Positions 7,625-17,454 of a DNA stretch of 64,000 nt are shown here, one piece after another. Where the stretch lies: positions 30,098-94,097 of the forward strand of contig NZ_JAMFLG010000020.1 of assembly GCF_023502205.1 (NCBI RefSeq), written 5' to 3'. The notes below the pieces were generated by a model that ran no database searches, was not told the origin of the DNA, and saw only the letters and a list, made by a program, of their open reading frames with translations. Position numbers and translations under genes: made by a program. Each line of letters begins with the position of its first letter. The first letter of the stretch is position 1. Source of the stretch: Aquiflexum sp. TKW24L (GTDB lineage Bacteria > Bacteroidota > Bacteroidia > Cytophagales > Cyclobacteriaceae).

Positions 7625-8371
7625 ATGAACAGAGAAAAACTTGTCATCATCCCCACCTTCAATGAACTGGAAAACATCCGTGACATCAGTTTGACGGTTA
7701 TGGCATTGGATGGGGAATTTGAATTGCTCATCATCGACGACAACTCTCCTGATGGAACAGCATTGGAAGTCAAAAAACTACAGAAATTATATCCTGAACG
7801 AATTCACATTATCCAAAGAAAAGGTAAACTAGGATTGGGAACAGCATACATCGAAGGTTTCCAATATGCTTTGAGAAACGGATATCAATTTATTTTTGAG
7901 ATGGATGCTGACTTTTCGCATAATCCAACAGACCTGATCAAATTACACAAAACTTGTGCAGAAGATGGTTTTGACATGGCCATCGGTTCGCGCTACATTA
8001 CCGGAGTCAATGTTGTCAATTGGCCGATGGGAAGGGTTTTGATGTCCTTTTTTGCGAGCAAATATGTGCAATTTATCACCGGTATGCCCATCAAAGATGC
8101 GACCGCGGGGTTCAAATGCTACACGAGGAAAGTTTTGGAAAGCATCAGATTGGATAGGATCAAATTCATCGGTTATGCTTTTCAGATTGAGATGAAGTTC
8201 ACTACCTGGAAACTTGGATTCAAGATCAAAGAGGTTCCTATTATATTTACCGACCGCACAAAAGGAACTTCCAAAATGAATACCCACATATTCAAAGAGG
8301 CTGTTTGGGGAGTCATTTACATGAAATTTTTAAGCTTTTTCAAATCATACAAAATCAATCAAAGCGTATAG
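7625..8371 (+). CDS. Polyprenol-phosphate mannosyltransferase (GT2, Dpm1-like)
   Basis: A 248-residue GT-A glycosyltransferase resembling dolichol/polyprenol monophosphomannose synthase. The start VIIPTFNELENI, DDNSPDG (38-44) and the metal-binding DADFSH (94-99) are visible, with GSRYITG (121-127) and the DRTKGTSKM region near the C terminus. It transfers a sugar from a nucleotide sugar to a polyprenyl phosphate on the cytoplasmic face of the membrane. No transmembrane segment or GtrA domain is fused to it. Its 3' end overlaps the convergent permease gene by 17 bp. Confidence 0.9.
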   Translation: MNREKLVIIPTFNELENIRDISLTVMALDGEFELLIIDDNSPDGTALEVKKLQKLYPERIHIIQRKGKLGLGTAYIEGFQYALRNGYQFIFEMDADFSHNPTDLIKLHKTCAEDGFDMAIGSRYITGVNVVNWPMGRVLMSFFASKYVQFITGMPIKDATAGFKCYTRKVLESIRLDRIKFIGYAFQIEMKFTTWKLGFKIKEVPIIFTDRTKGTSKMNTHIFKEAVWGVIYMKFLSFFKSYKINQSV

Positions 8372-9572
8372 CTTTTATCGGTTGAATATTACTGATCAGC
8401 ATTGCGGGAATAAATAAAACGAGTGTGGTCACCAAAAGCACGGCCGCATTAAGAATAAAAAATACAGGCCAATTCCACGATATCGGCACAAAATCCATGT
8501 AGTAACTTGCAGGATCAAGAGAAACGATATTGAATTTATCCTGCAAAAAACCAAACCCAAAAGCAATACTGTTTCCGATCAGCAGTCCACGGCCGATAAT
8601 CCTGACACCATTCCATACAAATATCTTCCTGATCTGTTTGTTGGTAGAACCTAGCGCTTTCAATATTCCGATCATCTGAGTCCTTTCCATGATGAGGATA
8701 AATAAGATGGAAACCATGTTGAAAGCCGCTACAAAAAGAATCAATCCTAAAAAAATGTACACATTGTTATTGAGCAATATCAGCCAATCAAAAATCTCAA
8801 TGTATTTATCCGTCATCTTGATCAGCTTGAGGTCAAAATCAAGAGTATTATAAATAGGCTCAGCCATTTCATCCAATTTTTTGTTGTCATGGACAAAAAT
8901 TTCAAAACCTCCGACTTGGTCGCTTGACCAACCATTTAGATTTCGGATGGTCTGAATATCTCCGATGATGATCTTGTCATCGAAATTTTCCAGGAATGTC
9001 TCATAAAGTCCGACAATTTCAAATCGTCTGAACCTTGGCGGTTCCTGCACAAAGTACATGGTAATCCTCTCTCCAACTTCCAGCATCAGCTTGTCAGCAA
9101 TCTTGCGGCTTACCAGGATTTCATTGGTGGCACCAGAATCCGAAAACTGGATAAACCTGCCCTTGATGATTGAATTTTTGAAACTCAACGAATCAAAATC
9201 GGGCCCTACCCCTTTCATCAAAACGCCTTCAACCTCCTCATCACCCTTCAATAGTCCGGGCTTGTGGGCATATACCTGCACATGGCTGATCAGCTTATTT
9301 TGAGGGAAGTTTTTATAGAAATCTGAGGATATGGAAGTTGGACTTTCTTCGAATGCATTACTGGAGACAAACTTTTGAACCTGATAATGTCCCGTAAAGG
9401 AAAAAACCTTCTCAGAAATTTTGTCTTGAAAACCTCCCAAAATCATGAATGAAATCAGAGAAACTGCAATTCCAATTGCCACCGAAGCAACAGCGATGCG
9501 ATGGATTGTTCCGGTAAAACCGCCTGTCCTCTTAAAACTGATTCTTTTGGCAATGAAATAGGAAAGGTTCAA
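8355..9572 (-). CDS. FtsX/LolE-family ABC transporter permease
   Basis: A 405-residue membrane protein with one N-terminal transmembrane helix (about 25-47), a large periplasmic MacB-like core domain, and three C-terminal helices (about 270-400), the layout of LolC/LolE/FtsX-type permeases. The motif LFILIMERTQMIGILKALGS before the second helix is typical. Such proteins mostly release lipoproteins to LolA or act in mechanotransmission; the cognate ATPase is not in the window. The start codon is TTG, with an in-frame stop just upstream and no usable ATG nearby, yet NLSYFIAKRI is the canonical N terminus. Confidence 0.88.
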   Translation of the reverse strand: MNLSYFIAKRISFKRTGGFTGTIHRIAVASVAIGIAVSLISFMILGGFQDKISEKVFSFTGHYQVQKFVSSNAFEESPTSISSDFYKNFPQNKLISHVQVYAHKPGLLKGDEEVEGVLMKGVGPDFDSLSFKNSIIKGRFIQFSDSGATNEILVSRKIADKLMLEVGERITMYFVQEPPRFRRFEIVGLYETFLENFDDKIIIGDIQTIRNLNGWSSDQVGGFEIFVHDNKKLDEMAEPIYNTLDFDLKLIKMTDKYIEIFDWLILLNNNVYIFLGLILFVAAFNMVSILFILIMERTQMIGILKALGSTNKQIRKIFVWNGVRIIGRGLLIGNSIAFGFGFLQDKFNIVSLDPASYYMDFVPISWNWPVFFILNAAVLLVTTLVLFIPAMLISNIQPIKAIRFD

Positions 9573-9613
9573 TGATTTTGTTTATTTGGTTGAAATTCTA
9601 GCGCAAAGTAACC

Positions 9614-10813
9614 ATGAAGCCATTCAAAATAATCATACTTGCCACATTTTTCCTTCAGAGCTTGGCATTTTGCAAAACAAAAGCCCAGCCTGACCCAATC
9701 ATAGAGATCTTCTCCCAAAATCCAATCTTGCCCGCAGCAGATCAGCCGGAGGTTTACCTTCCTCTTTTGAAAGGAAAAAAAGTTGGCTTGGTAGTCAATC
9801 AGACTTCGATTTTGACCTCCAAAAACAACATCCACCTTGTTGATTTTCTGATGGCTGAGGGGATTACTGTTGTTAAGGTTTTTGTGCCGGAGCACGGATT
9901 TCGGGGAGATGCGGATGCAGGCGAAGTGGTCAATTCTGAGGTTGACAAGCGCACGGGATTACCGATTGTGTCTCTTTATGGAAACAATAAAAAACCTACT
10001 GCCGAAACCCTGAAGGATATTGATGTCATTGTCTATGACTTGCAAGATGTCGGCATCAGGTTTTATACCTTCATCAGCACCATGCATTATGTGATGGAAA
10101 GTTGTGCTGAAAACAAAAAGCCCCTATTGATTTTTGACCGGCCCAATCCAAATGGAAACTATATCGATGGTCCTGTTCTCAAAAAAGGGTATGAAAGTTT
10201 TGTAGGCATGCATCCCATACCTGTAGTCCATGGACTTACTGTAGGAGAATTGGCTCAAATGATCAACGGCGAAGGTTGGCTCAAAGGAGCTGCAAAATGC
10301 GATATCCAAGTCCTTCCGGTCAAAAACTGGAACCACAACATGGCTTACGGCCTGCCTGTCAAACCATCCCCCAATCTTCCAAATGATACTGCCATCCGAC
10401 TTTATCCTACGCTTTGTTATTTTGAAGGTACAGATGTGTCTTTGGGAAGGGGCACCTATTTCCCATTTCAGGTTTATGGCTATCCCGATCCCAAGTACGG
10501 GGACTTTACCTTCACTCCGGTAAGTATCGATGGCATGTCCAAAACTCCTCCACAGCAAGATAAAAAATGCTATGGGCGGGATCTGAGAAATGAACCCTTG
10601 ACCCACCAGTTTACTTTGAAATACCTGTTGGAGGCTTATGAAATTTCAGGAAAGAAGGAAAAGTTTTTCAATAACTTTTTTGACAAATTAGCCGGAAGTG
10701 ATCAACTGCGAAAAGATATTTTGGCGGGAAAAAGCGAGGCTGAAATCAAAGCATCTTGGCAAGAAGACCTAGAGGCTTTCAAAAGTTCACGTAAAAAATA
10801 CCTGATTTACTGA
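9614..10813 (+). CDS. namZ: NamZ-like exo-beta-N-acetylmuramidase (DUF1343)
   Basis: A 399-residue exported protein (hydrophobic N terminus, residues 5-24). It belongs to the DUF1343 family, whose characterised members (Bacillus and Tannerella NamZ) remove terminal MurNAc from peptidoglycan fragments. Visible family segments: KVGLVVNQTSI (about 56-66), VFVPEHGFRGD, LPIVSLYG, YDLQDVGIRFYTF (about 137-149), FDRPNPNG and VVHGLTVGEL. Length matches the family. The product probably works in the periplasm in peptidoglycan turnover. It is transcribed divergently from the FtsX/LolE permease with only 41 bp between. Confidence 0.88.
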   Translation: MKPFKIIILATFFLQSLAFCKTKAQPDPIIEIFSQNPILPAADQPEVYLPLLKGKKVGLVVNQTSILTSKNNIHLVDFLMAEGITVVKVFVPEHGFRGDADAGEVVNSEVDKRTGLPIVSLYGNNKKPTAETLKDIDVIVYDLQDVGIRFYTFISTMHYVMESCAENKKPLLIFDRPNPNGNYIDGPVLKKGYESFVGMHPIPVVHGLTVGELAQMINGEGWLKGAAKCDIQVLPVKNWNHNMAYGLPVKPSPNLPNDTAIRLYPTLCYFEGTDVSLGRGTYFPFQVYGYPDPKYGDFTFTPVSIDGMSKTPPQQDKKCYGRDLRNEPLTHQFTLKYLLEAYEISGKKEKFFNNFFDKLAGSDQLRKDILAGKSEAEIKASWQEDLEAFKSSRKKYLIY

Positions 10814-10908
10814 AATCAAAATTGGATTTAAATTATTGAAATTTTAAAATTTCCGGTTTATTCTTTAAATTTATGAGATTTATTTAGAATCTATAAACCT
10901 GTTTGGCT

Positions 10909-11436
10909 ATGATTAAGAACTTTAAATTCGCCTTTTTTGTGGTAATTATTGCCGCATTTTCATTTTTGGGATCATGTATGAGCGAGGAAAAATCCCCTAC
11001 ATCTAACATCGTCGGAACATGGAGTTTTGACTCCTATTCTCTCCTAGAAGCCAGTATCAACGGTCAGCCGGCACTTACCTACTTGTCTTCAGTAATGGGC
11101 CTTTCACCACAAGTTGCACAAACTGTGCAGGCACTTTTCCTTTCAGGGATTATTGAGGAGGCCGAATTGGAAACCACCACATTTACGTTTAATGCCGATG
11201 GAACTTACGTGGTCCGAATAGATGGGGTGGAAGAGGATTCTGGCACCTATAGTCTTCAAAATAACAATACTAAGTTAGCGTTGACTTCGGTCAATGGTAA
11301 CCAAGATTATGATGTTACTAGCTTGACCAACAACAGACTTGTTCTTGTTTTGGATGAGTCTGAGTCTTATGATGTCAACACAGATGGAAAGAATGAGGAA
11401 GTCGAATTTGCCATACAAGTTACTCTTGTCAAATAA
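10909..11436 (+). CDS. Lipocalin-like lipoprotein
   Basis: A 175-residue small lipoprotein: signal peptide with lipobox FLGSC, then IVGTWSFDSY, which is the typical first strand of the lipocalin-like/DUF5004-type domain of Bacteroidota, and a TFTFNADGTYV strand. These domains form small beta-barrels; the ligand is unknown. The ATG at 10909 is preferred to an upstream TTG. A strong terminator follows 18 bp after the stop. Confidence 0.75.
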   Translation: MIKNFKFAFFVVIIAAFSFLGSCMSEEKSPTSNIVGTWSFDSYSLLEASINGQPALTYLSSVMGLSPQVAQTVQALFLSGIIEEAELETTTFTFNADGTYVVRIDGVEEDSGTYSLQNNNTKLALTSVNGNQDYDVTSLTNNRLVLVLDESESYDVNTDGKNEEVEFAIQVTLVK

Positions 11437-11454
11437 ATTGCCTTAAAAACAAAC

Positions 11455-11479
11455 AAGGCATGAATTCTATTCGTGCCTT
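11455..11479. terminator. Bidirectional terminator
   Basis: AAGGCATGAAT (11455-11465) pairs with ATTCGTGCCTT (11469-11479), with a T-rich tail on the right and A-rich sequence on the left. It separates the convergent lipocalin-like and Dabb genes. Confidence 0.8.
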
Positions 11480-11505
11480 TATTTTGGGTTTTTAGAATTG
11501 AGTTC

Positions 11506-11799
11506 CTATTTGGTCAACTCATAATCAATCTCTAAAAATTTTTCTACACATCTTACCCAATATTCCTCAACAAACTTTGCGTGGTCGGCGTGATTGTTAT
11601 AGAATTTATATTCTGCCTCCGAATCAAACTCCATGGAAAGCCCGTAATCAAAATCATTTTTCTTGCTGATTTGTCTGAGGGATTCAAAATTTTGAACCCC
11701 GGGAATCAATGCCAAAGCAGCAGCGGCCCAAAGAAACTCCTTTTCTTCGGATGAACTTTTTGGAAATTTGAGTTTGAAAACAACCGTATGTCTTATCAT
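11506..11799 (-). CDS. Dabb (stress-responsive alpha/beta barrel) protein
   Basis: A 97-residue protein that starts MIRHTVVFKLKFP, typical of the Dabb family, and contains IPGVQNFESLRQIS and DFDYGLSMEFDSEAEYKFYNNHADH with the conserved HPxH-like region and a hydrophobic C-terminal strand. These proteins form small dimeric ferredoxin-like barrels; physiological roles are mostly unknown. It stands alone, 46 bp after the PIG-L gene on the same strand as read in reverse order. Confidence 0.85.
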   Translation of the reverse strand: MIRHTVVFKLKFPKSSSEEKEFLWAAAALALIPGVQNFESLRQISKKNDFDYGLSMEFDSEAEYKFYNNHADHAKFVEEYWVRCVEKFLEIDYELTK

Positions 11800-11844
11800 A
11801 AGCGAAATTATTATATCATTTTTCTAACTCCTGCATCTCGGAAT

Positions 11845-12693
11845 CTACCTCACCTCCCAAAAATACTCCCTGTCAAAAATCCTAGAATAAATAAACTCCG
11901 GCACCTGTTCCCGGTAAGGTAACAAGTCCCGAAAAACCTCCTGTTGGGTGGCATGCGCTTCCATCATGCTCACCAATGTGGAGAAATGGGCTGTGGTCCC
12001 AACCGAAAAATCGGGAACCGGCAATCCTTCCCCAGTCCTGGGATAATTCCTCTGGAAACCAGGCGCGATTTTCAGGGCTATTTCGATCTGTTTGGGCGAT
12101 AAAGTGACTTGATATAGCTTTTTAACTGGAAATCCCAGAGTATTTTTATCCTCAAGGAAAACTTCTTCCATCGCTTTGGAAACCATCCTATGGTCAGGAT
12201 GTCCGTAAAGCCCGACTTTGCTGTCATAACTGATCACAATATCAGGTTGGTGTTTTCGGATCATTTCTCTGGCTACTATTTTGAAAGTATCCAAAGGCAA
12301 GTCCTTCAGGCCGCTGTCAGGATAATCAAACATTTCTAATTCACTAGCTCCAAGAATACCCGCTACTTTTTCCATTTCAAGAGCCCTGGCCGCACCAAGT
12401 TCCTCCTGCTTCACCAATCCACCCGTTGGCCCTGCCTCCCCTTTGGTCAAATAAACCATGACCAAGCTGTGGTTTTGTTCTCTCAGGTCAAGCAAGGTTC
12501 CGCCAACTGCGATTTCATCATCGGGATGAGCAAAAAAGACCATCACTTTTTGGGACTCACTCTCCTCCAAAAGATGTTTCCTTTGGGGAATATCCGCATT
12601 GTGAAGCATGGTTTTCCCCCACCAAATCAATCCTGCACCCATTCCGACGAAGACAAGGACTGAAATCAGAAATATAAGCACTATCCTTTTCAA
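11845..12693 (-). CDS. PIG-L family deacetylase, membrane-anchored
   Basis: A 282-residue zinc-dependent deacetylase of the LmbE/PIG-L family. An N-terminal hydrophobic helix (about 4-25) anchors or exports it. The metal-binding motifs are HPDDE (56-60) and HPDH (165-168). The family removes N-acetyl groups from sugar derivatives. The start codon is TTG and overlaps the stop of the upstream cytochrome/HEAT gene as TTGA, so translation is probably coupled and the two proteins may act in one exported pathway, for example on amino-sugar-containing substrates. The substrate is unknown. Confidence 0.88.
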   Translation of the reverse strand: MKRIVLIFLISVLVFVGMGAGLIWWGKTMLHNADIPQRKHLLEESESQKVMVFFAHPDDEIAVGGTLLDLREQNHSLVMVYLTKGEAGPTGGLVKQEELGAARALEMEKVAGILGASELEMFDYPDSGLKDLPLDTFKIVAREMIRKHQPDIVISYDSKVGLYGHPDHRMVSKAMEEVFLEDKNTLGFPVKKLYQVTLSPKQIEIALKIAPGFQRNYPRTGEGLPVPDFSVGTTAHFSTLVSMMEAHATQQEVFRDLLPYREQVPEFIYSRIFDREYFWEVR

Positions 12694-15600
12694 AAATCTT
12701 CCTTCAAGGTGACGAGGTAACTCACCAAATCCCTGATTTCCCTTCGACTCAGGATTGCTTTCATATCAGGCATGCTGGAGGCTGCCATCTTTTGGGTTTT
12801 GATATCTTTTTTCTGGATCAATGTATCAGGATTGTTTCCCATTTTGATCAATACTGAAGAATTGGTTTCTTTTTCCAAAACCCCATTGATGGCCCTGCCA
12901 TTATTCAATTCCAACATCGCTATACCATATCCCGGAGCTATCCGCTTACTTGGATCAATGAGGGATTCCAGAATTTCCTGTCTGCTCAATTTTCTACCGA
13001 TTCCATTGATGCTTGGACCAACATTTCCTCCCATATCGTCATAAGCATGGCAACGCATACACTGCCCTGTCTGGGATTGGAAAAATATACCCCGCCCTTT
13101 CACGACATCGCCACCGTTGAGGCTGCTTTGATAGGATGCCAACTCGTCTCCTTTCCATAGCTGTTCAGCGGCTTTTTGATATCCTTGAGCTAAGGATTGG
13201 TCTTTGGATAATTCCACAGATTCTGATAGCTCAAGCAAAATATCTGTGGGTAGTTTGCCTGCTGACATTTTAACAAATAAGCCTTCGAAAATTGGCTTGG
13301 TGTTTTCTGCGGGCAATTTCCCCAAAGCCACCAATGCGGCCTGTTTTTCTTCAGTAGTTCTTTTTTCTATGATTTCATTCAAAAGTTTTACTTTCAATTC
13401 TTTGTCTAAATCCAGCTGTTCCAAAAGACTCAGACCTGCCACCCTCACTGATTTGTCCGAATCAGCAATGGCTTTTTCGATACCTGTAGCAGTATTGGCT
13501 GCATTCATTTTGGCAAGTGCTTGAATGGAAGCTACACGTACTTCAGGGGATTTGTCAGACTGTATCAAAGCCAAAAGTTCATCGGATCCATCTGCAATCC
13601 CGAGTCTTCCGATGGCATTTACGGCTGCGATTTTCAAAGAGATTTCTTTTTCATTCAACAACTTAATCAAAGGCTCCGTGGCTGCAGTCCTTACCAAAGC
13701 ACCATCTCTAGTGACTTCTCCTCTATACCTCCCATCTACCCGATCCAAAACTGACGGCTTGGTCCAAGTACCAAGTGCCTCTGTTGCTTCCTGTCTTAGG
13801 GCCAATGGAGCCGAAGGATTGGAAATGTAGGTGATGAGGTTTTGCATGGACTTTTCAGTTCCCACACGCAGGTTGGCACTGATGGATCTTCGGATCAAAG
13901 GCTCATTGGTAAATTTGGTGGTCACCAATAAGTCCCCCAAAGCCGGAAGGGCACCTTCGATGGAAAAGTCATCATTGATTGCTCGGGCAGCTTCTGTTAC
14001 AATGTATTCATTTGGATCTTTTAGAAACTGTTGTATTCCCGGGTGACTTAACCTTCTCAAAGCCAAAACCGCACCCAATCGGATGGCGTTACTTGGTTCA
14101 CCGGCAAGGGCAACCAACTGATCAGGCTGGTTTAACCTGGCCAATGCCAAGGAAGCAGCATGTCGGATGTAGGCATCTTCGTCATTGTTGTTGTCTAACA
14201 ATCCGATCAAGGAAGTTGACGCAGGCGCATATTCAATTCTACCGATTGCTTCAGCTCCGAAAAATCTTGCTCGGGGATATTCGTCCACCAATAGCGCCAA
14301 CAAGAACTCTCCCGCTTCTTTGTATTTGATATCGCCAATCCACTTGGCAGCCTGAGCACGGATCTCAGGGTCGCTATCTTTCAAGAATGGGATAAGGACT
14401 TTCGCATATTTTCTATCCTCCATCCTGGCTATTTGACTTGTACCTACGATGGCATGTATTCTTGCAATCTGATTTGCCTTTTGGTTCATCACCTTTTCAA
14501 AAACCTTTGCCCCTTTTTCCCCTCTTTTTGCGAGTTCAAATTGGGCTTTTCTTCGGATTCTGTCATCTTCATAAAACAGATGACCTTCCAATTCAGCATC
14601 TGACATGCCAGAATAATCCAAGGTAATCAGCCCTTGGGTTTCCTTTCTTGCTGCCCAATTTTGGCCTTCATTGTCATCAAGCTTCCAGATTCTTCCATAA
14701 TTTTTATTGCCCCAGCCATTGATCCAATCTGCCACATACAATGACCCATCAGGTCCAAAATCAATTCCTGAAGGCAACATTCCTGTCTGTACCAACTCTG
14801 TTTTGGCCAGCTCAAACGTTGCTCCCTTAGGCTTTAGCTGAAATGCATGGATTCCTGAACGTGCAGGATTACCAACAAATTCAACAACAAAAAAATGCTT
14901 CTTCCACCTTTCGGCTAAGGCAGTTCCCGGATTATAAATCATCCCAGTAGGACCATTGACATAATTGATGATGCATGGCGTGATGTATGCTGCCTGACCT
15001 TCATGCCTAGGCTTATACATATTTTCATCCATCCATACTTTGTAAGTATTGTTGTCAGGATCCCGGTATTTTCCAAACTGCCAGTTGATTCTCCATCCTG
15101 TATCTGAGCCATTGACCAAATAAACCAAACGCTCACTTTCCCCTCTGTGGTCTCCGTCATTGTCTACGGAAATCAGGTTATTGTATTCATCCCAAGTAAA
15201 CTCATGGGTATTTCTCAGGCCCATGGCAAAAACTTCAAAATCACTTCCGTCAGGATTTGATCTGACGACAACACCTCTATTAGGATAATTCCACTTGACT
15301 CCGTCTTGGTCAGTTCCGTTAAATCCTATATCGCCAATAGCCCAATATATCCTGCCGTCAGGTCCTACTTTGGCTCCTGACATGCCATGCGAACCAAATC
15401 CCACATGGACACCATAGCCATGGGAAATGGAGGTCTTCTTATCCATCAAGCCATCTCCATTGGTATCCTGCAACCTCCAAAAATCAGGTGCTACACCCAA
15501 AAAAACATCATTTTCATGGACCGTTACTGCCAATGCCAAATCTGTTTCTTCCTCATGGAAATCATAGACAATCCGCTGTGACCAATCGGCCAATCCATCT

Positions 15601-16109
15601 CCATTGGTGTCTTTTATCTTATACACACTTTCCTTTTCCACAGTAAGATCTTTCCAATCAAAAAATCCATCACCGTTCAAATCCTTCAGCCACTTGTTTT
15701 CCTCACTCCTTTCAGTAGCAAATTCCTTTCGCAAAAACGCTTTTCTATCGGCTACACTTTGCCAGCTCATGGATTGTATTTCCCAATTTTGATGTCCACG
15801 GATATCAAATTCTGACTGTCCCAAGCGCTCAGAACTTACATAATATAGAGTCCCATCATCTGTCACCTTTATGGAAATAGGATCGATAATCATGGAATCC
15901 ACCGCCCAAAGCTTCAAGGATAGCCCTTCAGATAAGGTAGGTGTCACTGTCGCTTCAATTTCGGCAGCTTGTTTTTTGACCACTTCATGGTCATATTGGG
16001 TGATCTGAAGATCAACAGGGGTTGTTTCTTTTTCTTTGCAGGAAATCAGGAGGGTTGAAATCAGCAGACTTTGGAAGAATAAGCCTGTAAAAAGAGGTTG
16101 AAGTTTCAT
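12690..16109 (-). CDS. PVC-type propeller/HEAT/cytochrome c lipoprotein
   Basis: A 1139-residue lipoprotein (lipobox LLISC, Cys24). Domains in order: a beta-propeller of the membrane-bound-dehydrogenase type (about 45-480, with several DTNGDGL- and DGRIYWA-like strands and a GIDFGPDGSLYVADW repeat), a run of HEAT repeats (about 500-960), and a C-terminal monohaem cytochrome c domain with CMRCH at 1017-1021 and a possible distal Met in the SSMPDM region. Such proteins are abundant in Planctomycetes and Bacteroidota and are thought to be periplasmic sugar- or alcohol-oxidising haem proteins; the activity is unproven. The stop overlaps the start of the PIG-L deacetylase gene. Confidence 0.88.
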   Translation of the reverse strand: MKLQPLFTGLFFQSLLISTLLISCKEKETTPVDLQITQYDHEVVKKQAAEIEATVTPTLSEGLSLKLWAVDSMIIDPISIKVTDDGTLYYVSSERLGQSEFDIRGHQNWEIQSMSWQSVADRKAFLRKEFATERSEENKWLKDLNGDGFFDWKDLTVEKESVYKIKDTNGDGLADWSQRIVYDFHEEETDLALAVTVHENDVFLGVAPDFWRLQDTNGDGLMDKKTSISHGYGVHVGFGSHGMSGAKVGPDGRIYWAIGDIGFNGTDQDGVKWNYPNRGVVVRSNPDGSDFEVFAMGLRNTHEFTWDEYNNLISVDNDGDHRGESERLVYLVNGSDTGWRINWQFGKYRDPDNNTYKVWMDENMYKPRHEGQAAYITPCIINYVNGPTGMIYNPGTALAERWKKHFFVVEFVGNPARSGIHAFQLKPKGATFELAKTELVQTGMLPSGIDFGPDGSLYVADWINGWGNKNYGRIWKLDDNEGQNWAARKETQGLITLDYSGMSDAELEGHLFYEDDRIRRKAQFELAKRGEKGAKVFEKVMNQKANQIARIHAIVGTSQIARMEDRKYAKVLIPFLKDSDPEIRAQAAKWIGDIKYKEAGEFLLALLVDEYPRARFFGAEAIGRIEYAPASTSLIGLLDNNNDEDAYIRHAASLALARLNQPDQLVALAGEPSNAIRLGAVLALRRLSHPGIQQFLKDPNEYIVTEAARAINDDFSIEGALPALGDLLVTTKFTNEPLIRRSISANLRVGTEKSMQNLITYISNPSAPLALRQEATEALGTWTKPSVLDRVDGRYRGEVTRDGALVRTAATEPLIKLLNEKEISLKIAAVNAIGRLGIADGSDELLALIQSDKSPEVRVASIQALAKMNAANTATGIEKAIADSDKSVRVAGLSLLEQLDLDKELKVKLLNEIIEKRTTEEKQAALVALGKLPAENTKPIFEGLFVKMSAGKLPTDILLELSESVELSKDQSLAQGYQKAAEQLWKGDELASYQSSLNGGDVVKGRGIFFQSQTGQCMRCHAYDDMGGNVGPSINGIGRKLSRQEILESLIDPSKRIAPGYGIAMLELNNGRAINGVLEKETNSSVLIKMGNNPDTLIQKKDIKTQKMAASSMPDMKAILSRREIRDLVSYLVTLKEDF

Positions 16110-16263
16110 AGGTTCAAATTGGGGATTACGGTTTTTAAAACTGGGCTTAATTTACCAAAATAGACCTCTCATTTCCTAAATTTTTGATAATCGGCATTCC
16201 AATAAATTTTTTGATTGCCCCATTTTCCCTACTTTCAAATTTCAAATACTAATATCCTTTCCC

Positions 16264-17361
16264 ATGTCTGTAATCTCTGAAATTACCTCTCCTATTCTTT
16301 TGCTTGATGAAAAAATCTGCCACCACAATCTTCAAGTAATGGCTGATAAAGCTAAAAGGCATGGAAAGAAGCTCGTTCCCCACTTCAAAACTCCACAATC
16401 CCATCTTGTGGGAAAATGGGCAATGGAATATGGTATCAGAGAAATCACCGTTTCTTCCATCAAGATGGCAGCTTACTTTTGCAGACAGGGATGGGATAAT
16501 ATCCATATCGCATTTCCTTTTAATCCCCTTGAAACCAAAAACCTGAGTGAGCTCGCAAAAACTCAGTCTTTGTCTGTTCAGCTTATCAATGAAGCTGTGA
16601 CAGAAAAACTCGCGAAAGAGCTTGAAAACCCGGTTGGCTTTTTTATCGAAATCGATGCTGGCTATGGACGGACAGGTGTGGAAGTTTCAGACTTTGGACT
16701 GATGGAAGCTATCATGAGGATTGCCAAAAGTACAGACAAACTCAAATTTAAGGGGTTTTACCTGCATGCCGGGCACTCTTATTATGAAAAAGACATTCCC
16801 AAAATCTATGAGCAAACCAGGGCTGCCCTAAGCATGCTGAAAAGTAAATACCGGTCCGAATACCCCGGACTTGTGACCCGCACCGGAGATACTCCGGGCT
16901 GTTCTGTGATCGAGGATTTTGGGGATATTGACGAGCTTGGACCCGGCAATTTTGTATTTTATGATATGATGCAGGTCGCATTGGGAAGCTGCAAAAGGGA
17001 AGATGTGGCAGTAGCACTTGTCGTTCCGGTGGTGGATATCAAAAAAGAAAGAAAAGAAATCCTTATTCACGGCGGCGGTGTCCATCTTGCAAAGGATGTC
17101 CTTGCTGAACCTGATGGGGGAAAGAATTTTGGCGAGGTAGTCTACCTGACCGAAAATGGCTGGACAATTCCTTCACAGCGCTCATTTTTGAAAAGCATTT
17201 CGCAAGAGCACGGCATCATCAAGGCTTCGGATGAACTATTATACCGGGTAAAAGTGGGAGACCTTCTTGGAATTTTACCTATCCACAGCTGCATGACGGC
17301 AGATTGTATGGGAAGTTACATGACCATCAATGGCGAAAAAGTCGATCACGCAGAGGGTTGA
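16264..17361 (+). CDS. D-threonine aldolase/D-serine dehydratase-like PLP enzyme
   Basis: A 365-residue fold-type III PLP enzyme with an alanine-racemase-like N-terminal barrel and a C-terminal DSD domain. VPHFKTPQSH contains the likely PLP lysine (K42), corresponding to the usual R-P-H-x-K-T. GTGxxPG-like phosphate binding is seen in TRTGDTPGC, and LIHGGGVHLAKD is characteristic. Near the C terminus IHSCMTAD holds H341 and C343, the positions of the metal ligands; the Cys is as in D-serine dehydratases. The substrate (D-threonine, D-serine or another beta-hydroxy-D-amino acid) cannot be decided. It is divergent from the cytochrome/HEAT gene. Confidence 0.85.
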   Translation: MSVISEITSPILLLDEKICHHNLQVMADKAKRHGKKLVPHFKTPQSHLVGKWAMEYGIREITVSSIKMAAYFCRQGWDNIHIAFPFNPLETKNLSELAKTQSLSVQLINEAVTEKLAKELENPVGFFIEIDAGYGRTGVEVSDFGLMEAIMRIAKSTDKLKFKGFYLHAGHSYYEKDIPKIYEQTRAALSMLKSKYRSEYPGLVTRTGDTPGCSVIEDFGDIDELGPGNFVFYDMMQVALGSCKREDVAVALVVPVVDIKKERKEILIHGGGVHLAKDVLAEPDGGKNFGEVVYLTENGWTIPSQRSFLKSISQEHGIIKASDELLYRVKVGDLLGILPIHSCMTADCMGSYMTINGEKVDHAEG

Positions 17362-17370
17362 AAACTAAAG

Positions 17371-17448
17371 GGATATACGATTTTTTGCCAATCCCCCAAT
17401 ATTCTTCTTCAGTCGGGACGCCTGTCAGTAGGCAGGGAATACCGAAGT
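17371..17448 (-). repeat. Dispersed repeat element, copy C
   Basis: Read on the minus strand, TATTCCCTGCCTACTGACAGG, GCGTCCCGACTGAAG and an end resembling TTATTGG-n-TTGGCAAA-n-CGTATATCC align with the element at 61347-61494. The copy is degenerate and lacks the CCCGATAGCTATCGGG part. It fills the gap between the aldolase gene and a terminator. Confidence 0.6.
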
Positions 17449-17454
17449 ACATTT

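Noticed and set aside
14000..15500. Several frames opposite the HEAT/cytochrome gene
   Set aside because: Shadow frames without start context or domains.
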